From Clostridia bacterium (GTDB taxonomy: Bacteria; Bacillota; Clostridia; Oscillospirales; CAG-272), in contig JAFTXZ010000003.1 of the NCBI GenBank assembly GCA_017461385.1, positions 82,392-146,391 on the forward strand: 64,000 nucleotides of DNA. The letters are read 5' to 3'. This document shows positions 35,293-42,131 of the stretch, piece after piece. The notes below the pieces were generated by a model. That model worked only from the letters and a program-made list of their open reading frames with translations. It did no database searches and had not been told where the DNA came from. Position 1 is the first letter of the stretch; every line of letters starts with the position of its first letter. A program made the translations under genes and the position numbers.

Positions 35293-36318
35293 ATGAAAAC
35301 AGTATGCTTCGGCGAAATTATGCTAAGACTCAATCCTTGTGGCTACACAAGATTTGTTCAAACAGATACATTTGGCGCTACCTATGGCGGTGGCGAGGCT
35401 AACGTGGCAGTATCTCTTGCTAACTACGGCATTGATGCATCCTACGTTACAAAGCTTCCTAAGCACGAAATCGGTCAAAGCGCAGTTAATTCCTTAAGAA
35501 AATACGGCGTTGACACAAGTGATATTGTAAGAGGTGGCGAAAGAGTTGGTATTTACTACCTTGAAACAGGCGCATCACAGCGTCCATCAAAGGTAATTTA
35601 CGACAGAGCCTACTCTGCAATTGCACTTGCAAAAAGAAGCGACTTTGACTGGGAGAAAATTCTTGAGGGTGCAAGCTGGTTCCACTTTACAGGTATTACC
35701 CCAGCTCTAGGCGGAGAGCTTCCTGAAATTTGTATGGACGCACTTACAGTATGCCGTAAAAAGGGCATCACAACAAGCTGTGATCTTAACTACCGTAAGA
35801 ACCTTTGGACAACCGAGGAGGCTGGCAGGGTAATGGGTCAGCTTATGAAGCTTGTTGACGTATGTATTGCAAACGAGGAGGATGCTGAAAAGGTATTCGG
35901 CATCAAGGCTGAAAACACAGACGTTGATAAGGGTGTTGTAAATCACGACGGCTACAAGAGCGTTGCAAAGCAATTGTCCGACACCTTTGGCTTTAAGAGA
36001 GTTGCAATTACACTTCGTACAAGCATTTCTGCAAATGATAATATTTGGGCTGCTATGCTTTATGATAAGAGTGAGAATGAATATTACTTCTCTCGCTCCT
36101 ACAATATACATATTGTTGACCGTGTAGGCGGTGGCGACTCCTTCGGCGGTGGACTTATCTATGCTTCACTTATGAACAAGTCCTCACAGGACGTTATCGA
36201 ATTTGCCGTTGCTGCATCATGTCTGAAGCACACCATTATAGGCGACTATAACCTAGTATCCGTTGCTGAGGTTGAGGGCCTAATCAAGGGTGGCGGAAGC
36301 GGAAGAGTTCAGAGATAA
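35293..36318 (+). CDS. kdgK: 2-keto-3-deoxygluconate kinase-like PfkB sugar kinase
   Basis: 341 residues of the PfkB family. GEIMLRLNP starts the protein, GGGEANVAVSLANYG is the sugar-binding region, and VDRVGGGDSFGGGLIY (about residue 277) holds the anion hole and catalytic aspartate. The pattern fits KDG kinases that feed uronic acid breakdown into KDPG, but other sugars are possible. It is monocistronic: own promoter and terminator, no aldolase nearby. Confidence 0.85.
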   Translation: MKTVCFGEIMLRLNPCGYTRFVQTDTFGATYGGGEANVAVSLANYGIDASYVTKLPKHEIGQSAVNSLRKYGVDTSDIVRGGERVGIYYLETGASQRPSKVIYDRAYSAIALAKRSDFDWEKILEGASWFHFTGITPALGGELPEICMDALTVCRKKGITTSCDLNYRKNLWTTEEAGRVMGQLMKLVDVCIANEEDAEKVFGIKAENTDVDKGVVNHDGYKSVAKQLSDTFGFKRVAITLRTSISANDNIWAAMLYDKSENEYYFSRSYNIHIVDRVGGGDSFGGGLIYASLMNKSSQDVIEFAVAASCLKHTIIGDYNLVSVAEVEGLIKGGGSGRVQR

Positions 36319-36325
36319 GAAAACT

Positions 36326-36358
36326 AAAAGACCTAGGCAAGCTAGGTCTTTTGTTTTC
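36326..36358 (+). terminator. Terminator of the sugar kinase gene
   Basis: Stem AAAAGACCTAG pairing with CTAGGTCTTTT, followed by GTTTTC. Confidence 0.9.
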
Positions 36359-36430
36359 AATGAAAACCTTTTTGCAAAAGGGGTAAATCAACTATGTTGA
36401 TGAAATCCTTGCCCTGCAAGGGTTATAGGT
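36354..36430. repeat. Interspersed AAATC-type hairpin repeat, copy 1
   Basis: Short hairpins (CCTTTTTGCAAAAGG, CAACTATGTTG, CCTTGCCCTGCAAGG) are joined by the words TAAATC and GATGAAATC. The same words recur at 39296-39376 and, in part, 41157-41275. Confidence 0.6.
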
Positions 36431-36457
36431 TAATTTATTTTTGGGAGCGTTAAATCT

Positions 36458-37261
36458 GTGAAAAAATTTGATTACAAGAATAAGGTTGCAATTATTACGG
36501 GGGCATCAAGTGGAATTGGCAAGACTCTTGCAACCGAGCTAATTATAAAATACAATTGCACTGTTTATGCAGTGGCAAGAAACGAGGAGAGACTAAATCT
36601 TACAAAGCAAAGCCTTGGGGAAAAATACATACCCACGCCCTTTGACGTTTGCCTAGAGGAAAATTGGCAAAGCTTTGCCCAAAAGCTAAAAAACGACGGG
36701 ACAAGTGTAGATATTTTAATAAATTGTGCAGGAATTTTACCTAAATTCAAGCAATTTGAAAAGAGCAATCCAAGTGAGCTTAAGGAGGTTTTTGACATAA
36801 ACTTCTTTTCCTGTGTTTATTCCTGTCATCACCTAAGAGAATGTATAAGTGGTGGGGGTATGATAATAAATATCTCCAGTGCCTCTGCTCTTTGCCCATT
36901 TTCTGGAGTTAGCGCTTATTCCTCGTCAAAATCGGCCCTTGATAGATTTTCAACTACTCTTGCCTATGAAAGTAAGGACATATCTGTAACTACTGTGTTA
37001 CCCGGCTTCGTTAAGACCGATATTATGAAAAACCAAAATGCCACCCAAAAGGACAAGTCCTTAATTGACAAGTTTAGCGCCAACCCAAGTAAAATTACAA
37101 GAAAAATCCTAAAGAAAGCAAGGAAACGCAAAAAGCGAATAATCCTAGGCTTTGACGGACGGCTTCTCGGCTTCTTGTATAAGCATTTTCCCAACCTTGC
37201 GCCTAAGGTTATAGGCAAATTCCTCAAAAAATCGGGTCTTGAACTATTTTCCGACCTTTAG
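36458..37261 (+). CDS. Short-chain dehydrogenase/reductase
   Basis: 267 residues from a GTG start with GGGAG about 11 bases ahead. The Rossmann motif is ITGASSGIGK near residue 14, followed by the NCAG motif at about residue 90. Catalytic Ser and Tyr-x-x-x-Lys are in ISSASALC and YSSSKSALD (about residues 145-160). It is an NAD(P)-dependent oxidoreductase of unknown substrate. The basic C-terminal region (KKARKRKKR and a hydrophobic tail) resembles the membrane-associated DltE-like/ketosteroid-type SDRs. Confidence 0.85.
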   Translation: MKKFDYKNKVAIITGASSGIGKTLATELIIKYNCTVYAVARNEERLNLTKQSLGEKYIPTPFDVCLEENWQSFAQKLKNDGTSVDILINCAGILPKFKQFEKSNPSELKEVFDINFFSCVYSCHHLRECISGGGMIINISSASALCPFSGVSAYSSSKSALDRFSTTLAYESKDISVTTVLPGFVKTDIMKNQNATQKDKSLIDKFSANPSKITRKILKKARKRKKRIILGFDGRLLGFLYKHFPNLAPKVIGKFLKKSGLELFSDL

Positions 37262-37274
37262 ACACGCAACTTGA

Positions 37275-37296
37275 AAAGCCCTTTAGGGCTTTTTTC
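37275..37296 (+). terminator. Terminator of the SDR gene
   Basis: Palindrome AAAGCCCTTTAGGGCTTT followed by TTTTC. Confidence 0.8.
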
Positions 37297-37337
37297 TTTA
37301 TTCTGTTGCTTTGTGCATTTTTTACAAATTTTGCTTA

Positions 37338-37392
37338 TTTTTTTTTTTTTTTTGTGAACGTTGTTGACTTTTCCACACCCCTGTGGTAAAAT
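37338..37392 (+). promoter_or_regulatory. T16 tract plus consensus promoter of a BspA-like gene
   Basis: A run of 16 T (37338-37353) lies 10 bases upstream of -35 TTGACT (37364-37369); the spacer is 17 bases and the -10 is TAAAAT (37387-37392). The same layout precedes the BspA-like gene that starts at 61178. Confidence 0.85.
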
Positions 37393-37433
37393 TCTTTTAC
37401 AAAGGCTACTATAATATTATTAAGGAGAATATT

Positions 37434-39257
37434 ATGAAAAAGAAATTACTTTTGACCCTTGCTATTGTATCTATTCTCGTTTGCGCACTTGCTCTTTCTG
37501 TTAGTGCAGAAGTATATGGCGAAAGCGACATATACTATTTTGATGCTACTGTTGAGGAGCTAAGTAGCAAAACAACTGAGGACGCATTGTTCTACACTCA
37601 CAGAAATTCGGATGACGTTATCACTGAATACGAGGGAGCATTTCCAAAAACTAATGCATTAGGCGATGCAATTTCTTGGTATAAGTTAGGACAAGTAACT
37701 GTTGGCAGTGACATTTTCGTAGCTGTAAAGAGCTTCGTTACAACCGACCCTGCTTATAGCACAATTAACGCGGGTAATGGTATGTATAAATTTATCACCT
37801 CTGCCGGACCAACTAAATCAAATATCGTTTCAATCAACTTCCCTAATGACTCAAACATTAAGAGCTTCTCCAACGGAAGCTCCTACGGATTTTACGCAAC
37901 TACAGGCGACTATTACCCAGAAGCCTCCGAGCTTTTGTTTGCATATTTCCCAAACACCTGGTGCGATTCCAACCGTATTGTTCAAGCTACACCTGTATTA
38001 GAGGTATATATTCACGTCGATGCTCCATTTAACGAAATAAATGGAACAGTTTATGAAGCGTCTACTCTTAACAACACAGCCTTTCATGGCTGTGAATCCG
38101 TAAGGAAAATCGTTTTTCCTAGGGCATTAAAGGTTATCGCAAATGGTGCGCTAGCGGGTAACTCTTACGGTTCACTTTATCGTTGTATAAGCTTGACCGA
38201 TGTCGTTTTCCCAGAGGGTTGTGGATTAACCACAATAGGTGCGCATGCTTTTTCACATTGTATGAGCCTTACTAGTCTTTCTCTTCCTAATACCGTTACA
38301 ACAATCGGTCTAAGAGCATTCCAACAATGCCACTCCCTTCAGGAGCTTCGCTTAAGTGATAGTCTTACAACAATTACAGACGGTCAAAGTCTTCTTTGGG
38401 AATCAAAAAGCCTTACAAAGCTTTACTTACCCGCTACAATCATTTCAAACACAGCATCACTTACAGGCTCACACGTATTTCATGGTACTGGCACAAAGGG
38501 TGTAATCTTCTTCACAGGCTCACTTGAGGAATTAAACGCACTTAAGTCTATTCTTCAAAAGCCTAATGACAACCAACAAAGACTCATTCACGACAACGTG
38601 TTGGATTGGGATTCAACAATTTCAGATGACGAATACGTTCAAAAGGCAATCACCGACAACAAATATTACGTTGTATACAATTATAGTAAATGTAACGCAT
38701 TCTACGAAAACGAGCACGTAGGCGAGGAAAAGCTTGTATTCACAGGCGAAAAGCTACTTTCAAGCGCTAACGTTTGCGTAATTTGTACTCGTTGCAACAA
38801 CACAGAAACAACCGATACAAAGGACGCATTGTTTACAAATAACGGCTACTCAACAGATGGAAAGGGTACTATCATTCAAGGCTTTGTTATCAATAAAGCT
38901 CTTGTTGAATTCTATGAGGAGTGGCTAGGAAATCTCAACTACGGTCTTGTTGCAGGCGTTTACTCTTACGTTGACGGCGAGGAAACAAAGTATCTACACC
39001 AAACAGGCGAGCTACTAACCCTTACCGAGGGCAACGTTGTAGCAAATGAAAAGGTTGCTTCCGTTTCCTTTGATGACAAGCCAGACTTTGAGGTATTTGA
39101 AATGAAGGTTTCAGGCCTTAAGGGCGACCTTGCTTCAACCGAGGTATTCTGCTGTGCTTACGTGGTTTATGGTGGCACAATCTATTACATGAATAACGAC
39201 GTGGTTACAGAGGGTAACGCAGGCTCTGCAATTTCAATTGATAAAATTCCAGCATAA
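37434..39257 (+). CDS. BspA-like leucine-rich-repeat secreted protein
   Basis: 607 residues from the ATG at 37434, preceded by AAGGAG. A cleavable signal peptide (MKKKLLLTLAIVSILV and ALALSVSAE) is followed by an N-terminal region of about 190 residues. LRR_5 repeats lie at about 215-340 (TTIGAHAFSHCMSLTSLSL). The C-terminal region of about 180 residues has CVICTRC and GYSTDGKGTIIQGFVINKAL. That C-terminal region is shared with the BspA-like protein at 58818. No LPXTG or lipobox is seen. It is a surface or secreted adhesin-like protein. Confidence 0.88.
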   Translation: MKKKLLLTLAIVSILVCALALSVSAEVYGESDIYYFDATVEELSSKTTEDALFYTHRNSDDVITEYEGAFPKTNALGDAISWYKLGQVTVGSDIFVAVKSFVTTDPAYSTINAGNGMYKFITSAGPTKSNIVSINFPNDSNIKSFSNGSSYGFYATTGDYYPEASELLFAYFPNTWCDSNRIVQATPVLEVYIHVDAPFNEINGTVYEASTLNNTAFHGCESVRKIVFPRALKVIANGALAGNSYGSLYRCISLTDVVFPEGCGLTTIGAHAFSHCMSLTSLSLPNTVTTIGLRAFQQCHSLQELRLSDSLTTITDGQSLLWESKSLTKLYLPATIISNTASLTGSHVFHGTGTKGVIFFTGSLEELNALKSILQKPNDNQQRLIHDNVLDWDSTISDDEYVQKAITDNKYYVVYNYSKCNAFYENEHVGEEKLVFTGEKLLSSANVCVICTRCNNTETTDTKDALFTNNGYSTDGKGTIIQGFVINKALVEFYEEWLGNLNYGLVAGVYSYVDGEETKYLHQTGELLTLTEGNVVANEKVASVSFDDKPDFEVFEMKVSGLKGDLASTEVFCCAYVVYGGTIYYMNNDVVTEGNAGSAISIDKIPA

Positions 39258-39260
39258 AGA

Positions 39261-39295
39261 AAAAAGACACTTACCAAGAGGTAAGTGTCTTTTTA
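39261..39295 (+). terminator. Terminator of the BspA-like gene
   Basis: Stem AAAAAGACACTTACC pairing with GGTAAGTGTCTTTTT around a 4-base loop. Confidence 0.92.
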
Positions 39296-39376
39296 ATTAA
39301 ATCCGTCAAGACGGGTTAAATCAATACGTGATGAAATCCTGCTAAAGCACGATTAAATCCTTGCTACTCAAGGGTT
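39296..39376. repeat. Interspersed AAATC-type hairpin repeat, copy 2
   Basis: Units such as AAATCCGTCAAGACGGGTT and AAATCAATACGTGATGAAATC, each a small hairpin flanked by AAATC words, as at 36354-36430. Confidence 0.6.
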
Positions 39377-39377
39377 T

Positions 39378-40118
39378 TTACATAAACAAGCAAAGTAAGA
39401 TTGGCAAAAAGACTGCCGGAAGCATATTTGCAATTTTAATTTTCGTTACGCCCAGCATATTAAGTCCGAGGGCACAAACGATAACTGAGCCAACGGCAGA
39501 TATTTCTGTAATTGAGCCTGCCAAAAAAACGCTTAAGCCACTGGCACAAAGCTCAATTATACCCTGATACAAGAAAATTACCACCGAGGCAGCTGCAGCA
39601 CCCAAGCCAAAGGCTGAAGAAAATACTACTGCAGTTACAAAGTCAAGGACGCATTTTGTGTACAAAAGCTCTTGATTAGCCCCACCTGAAAGTCCGCTTT
39701 CAAGAGCGCCCGTAATGGCTAACGCGCCCACGCAACAGGTGAGTGCAGTTGAAACAAAGGCTTTAGAAAAGCTCTTTTGTGCTCTACCCTCTGTAAGCTC
39801 CGGATGCTTAGGATTTACCTTGTTTTTTACAAATCTTCTCTCAACACTCTTGCCTAGCTTTTCAAACAAGCCATCAATGTCAATTATTGAGCCTATAACA
39901 GTACCTATAACTAGGGAAATAAGCAAAACAATAGGCTTTTCCGAGTCTAGTGCCCCGTCAATCCCTATAACGATAACCACCACTGAAATGGCTTTCATAA
40001 CACTGGTTGGTATATCTCTTAGTCTTGGATGCTTTTCAAAAACCTTTGAGAGAAAATTGCCCAGCACAGAGCCAATGATTACCACCAGGGCATTAAGAAT
40101 GGTTGCTCTTAAAATCAT
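39378..40118 (-). CDS. DUF554 family membrane protein
   Basis: 246 residues with about six membrane helices. Recognisable features are NALVVIIGSVLGNFL at the start, SVVVIVIGIDGAL, VIGTVIGSIIDIDG and the later CVGALAITGALESGLSG. The family is widespread in Bacillota and its transport substrate is unknown. The start overlaps the ksgA stop by 4 bases (ATGA), so the two are coupled. Confidence 0.9.
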   Translation of the reverse strand: MILRATILNALVVIIGSVLGNFLSKVFEKHPRLRDIPTSVMKAISVVVIVIGIDGALDSEKPIVLLISLVIGTVIGSIIDIDGLFEKLGKSVERRFVKNKVNPKHPELTEGRAQKSFSKAFVSTALTCCVGALAITGALESGLSGGANQELLYTKCVLDFVTAVVFSSAFGLGAAAASVVIFLYQGIIELCASGLSVFLAGSITEISAVGSVIVCALGLNMLGVTKIKIANMLPAVFLPILLCLFM

Positions 40119-41002
40119 TTTTCCTCCCCCAATTTATCAGAAAGCGCGCAAAAGTCGCTTATATCAAGCTTCTCTCCACGCACGCTTGCATCAAAGCCTA
40201 GCTCTGCAATTATTTCTCCAAGCCTTTCCTTTGAAATATTTCCAAGGCTTGTACCAAGGGAGTTAAGAAGGGTTTTTCTTCTTTGAGAAAAAGCTCCCTG
40301 AATAGTCTTAAAGAGCATTTGCTCATCATTTACCTTATATTTTGGCTTATCATAAAGCTCAATTCTGACAACGCTGGAGGTTACCTTTGGGGCTGGCAAA
40401 AAGTTGTCTGGGGACACGTCAAAAAGCTTTTTTGCCTCGCCATAATAAGCAATTGAGGCAGTTATAGCACCATAGTCTCCCTTTTTAGTTGTGGCACAAA
40501 GACGGTCAGCTACCTCCTTTTGTACCATTACTGTAATTGAGGTAAGCATTCCCCTTGCCTTTTCCAAAAGTGCCATAATGATTGGGGTTGTAATGTAATA
40601 AGGAAGATTTGCGCAAACGGAAATGTCGTATTCCTCCCTGTATGCACCAAAAAACTCCTCAAGATTCATTTTCAGAAAGTCGTTATTTATTATTTCCACA
40701 TTGTCAAATTCACCAAGGGTTTCATCAAGAATTGGCAAGAGGGTTTTGTCAATTTCAATAGCAATAACCTTGTCATAACAGCCTGCCAGCTCGTAGGTTA
40801 AGCAACCGATACCAGGACCAATTTCAACCACAAGGCTCTTTTTTTGTCCCCTTGAAAGGTGATAAGAATAGCTTGCCTCGGCAATTGCTTCAGGCACTTG
40901 CTTATTTATTAAAAAATTTTGACCAAAGGACTTTTTTGTCCCTGTCTGATGCCTTGACATTAGTCTTTTAACATAGCCGATATCACACAAATTCATAGCC
41001 AT
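40115..41002 (-). CDS. ksgA: 16S rRNA (adenine1518/1519-N6) dimethyltransferase
   Basis: 295 residues. KKSFGQNFLIN opens the protein, VVEIGPGIGCLTYELA is SAM motif I (about residue 54), and NLPYYITTPI is the catalytic motif IV (about residue 133). The C-terminal helical domain contains AFSQRRKTLLNSL. KsgA dimethylates two adenines in helix 45 during 30S maturation. Confidence 0.96.
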   Translation of the reverse strand: MAMNLCDIGYVKRLMSRHQTGTKKSFGQNFLINKQVPEAIAEASYSYHLSRGQKKSLVVEIGPGIGCLTYELAGCYDKVIAIEIDKTLLPILDETLGEFDNVEIINNDFLKMNLEEFFGAYREEYDISVCANLPYYITTPIIMALLEKARGMLTSITVMVQKEVADRLCATTKKGDYGAITASIAYYGEAKKLFDVSPDNFLPAPKVTSSVVRIELYDKPKYKVNDEQMLFKTIQGAFSQRRKTLLNSLGTSLGNISKERLGEIIAELGFDASVRGEKLDISDFCALSDKLGEEK

Positions 41003-41008
41003 TCCCCC

Positions 41009-41037
41009 TTGACAAATTAAGTATTATATAGTAAAAT
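41009..41037 (+). promoter_or_regulatory. Promoter of tRNA-Thr
   Basis: -35 TTGACA (41009-41014), 17-base spacer, -10 TAAAAT (41032-41037), 13 bases before the tRNA 5' end. Confidence 0.9.
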
Positions 41038-41050
41038 ACTTTGTAGTTAT

Positions 41051-41125
41051 GCTGGAGTAGCACAGTGGTAGTGCAGCTGATTCGTAATCAGCAGGTCGTG
41101 GGTTCAAATCCCATCTTCAGCTCCA
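41051..41125 (+). tRNA. tRNA-Thr (anticodon CGT)
   Basis: Acceptor stem GCTGGAG/CTTCAGC with one G-U pair. D arm GCAC/GTGC. Anticodon stem GCTGA/TCAGC with loop TTCGTAA, hence anticodon CGT reading ACG. T arm GTGGG/CCCAT with TTCAAAT. CCA is encoded at 41123-41125. Confidence 0.97.
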
Positions 41126-41156
41126 AAAAAACCTCAACCAGTAGGTTGGGGTTTTT
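41125..41156 (+). terminator. Terminator of tRNA-Thr
   Basis: Stem ACCTCAACC pairing with GGTTGGGGT (one G-U) around a 4-base loop, followed by TTTTT. Confidence 0.9.
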
Positions 41157-41275
41157 CAATTAAATCCGTTTTCACGAAATAAATCCATAAGACGGATTTA
41201 TTTCATCCAAATGGAATGAGGATTTCATTTTAACATCTACCACTCGACAGTATAACACAAAACCTTTATAAAATC
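41157..41275. repeat. Interspersed AAATC-type hairpin repeat, copy 3
   Basis: Contains AAATCCGTTTTCACG, AAATAAATCC...GGATTTATTT (stem of 10) and ATGAGGATTTCATT, and ends CATCTACCACTCGACAGTAT. It is related to copies at 36354 and 39296 by the AAATC words. Nothing else is evident between the tRNA terminator and the HD gene. Confidence 0.55.
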
Positions 41276-41297
41276 AATTAAATTTTGAGGAGTCCAG

Positions 41298-42041
41298 ATG
41301 ATTTATACAGAAAAAACAAAAAAAGCACTCGCCTTATGCTTTGAGGCGCACAAGAATCAGGTTGATAAGGCAGGTATGCCTTACGTTTTCCATCCCTTTC
41401 ATCTGGCTGAGCAAGCAAAAACTGAGGAGGAAGCCATAACTGCACTGCTTCACGACGTGGTTGAGGACACGGACACAACCCTTGATGACCTTGCAGAAAT
41501 GGGCTTTGGCGTGTCTGTAATTGAAGCATTAAGGCTCCTTACGCATCAAGATGGAGTTGATTATTTTGACTACGTTAAGGAAATTTCCAAAAACGAAATT
41601 GCAAGGGCTGTAAAAATAGCCGACCTTACTCACAACTCAACTCTTGAAAGGCTTGACTACCGTAACGTTACCCCTTGGGACATTGAAAGACAACAAAAGT
41701 ATTTCAAGGCTCTTGAAATTTTGGGTGAAAACCCATACGCAAGAACCCCAAGCCTCACTTCTCGGCTTGAGGACCCCTATACAACGAGAACCCCAAGCCT
41801 CGCTTCTCGGCTTGAGGACCCCTATACAACGAGAACCCCAAGCCTCGGTTCTCGGCTTGAGGACCCCTATGCAATTAAATATTTACGTTGTGCCTGCTGT
41901 GGGGCTACTACCTTTAATGAGGACTACGTGGGTGCCTTTGACACCTGTCCTATCTGTGGCTTTAACGATGAGGACCTTGTTACAACCGACATAACTCTTG
42001 AAGAGGCAAGAGCGCAATTCCTAAAAAGGTGGGCTGACTAG
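41298..42041 (+). CDS. HD-domain protein (RelA/SpoT-hydrolase-like) with repeat insert and zinc ribbon
   Basis: 247 residues. Residues 1-140 form an HD domain of the RelA/SpoT hydrolase type: MPYVFHPFHLAE, ALLHDVVEDTDTTLDD and VKIADLTHN give the metal ligands. Residues 149-193 are three in-frame 15-residue repeats, RTPSLxSRLEDPYTT. Residues about 195-222 form a zinc-ribbon-like motif with CACCG and CPICG, then an acidic tail. Without a synthetase or TGS domain it may be a small alarmone hydrolase or another phosphohydrolase. The repeats are encoded by a palindromic DNA element. Confidence 0.82.
   Translation: MIYTEKTKKALALCFEAHKNQVDKAGMPYVFHPFHLAEQAKTEEEAITALLHDVVEDTDTTLDDLAEMGFGVSVIEALRLLTHQDGVDYFDYVKEISKNEIARAVKIADLTHNSTLERLDYRNVTPWDIERQQKYFKALEILGENPYARTPSLTSRLEDPYTTRTPSLASRLEDPYTTRTPSLGSRLEDPYAIKYLRCACCGATTFNEDYVGAFDTCPICGFNDEDLVTTDITLEEARAQFLKRWAD
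41742..41876 (+). repeat. Three tandem 45-base palindromic repeats inside a coding region
   Basis: Units 41742-41786, 41787-41831 and 41832-41876. Each has AGAACCCCAAGCCTC, a short centre and CGGCTTGAGGACCCCTAT; AAGCC pairs with GGCTT. The length is a multiple of three and the frame stays open. The third unit diverges at its last six bases. Confidence 0.93.
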
Positions 42042-42093
42042 TCTCTTGTATTATTGCAAAGCCCTCGCTTCATTTCAAGCACATAGCATATAT

Positions 42094-42130
42094 AAAAGAG
42101 CAAATCGACAACTCGATTTGCTCTTTTTAT
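42094..42130. terminator. Bidirectional terminator
   Basis: Stem AAAAGAGCAAATCGA pairing with TCGATTTGCTCTTTT around a 4-base loop, between the convergent HD and GH94 genes. Confidence 0.92.
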
Positions 42131-42131
42131 A

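Noticed and set aside
41742-41876. Possible CRISPR array
   Set aside because: Units are directly adjacent without spacers and are translated in frame inside the HD gene.
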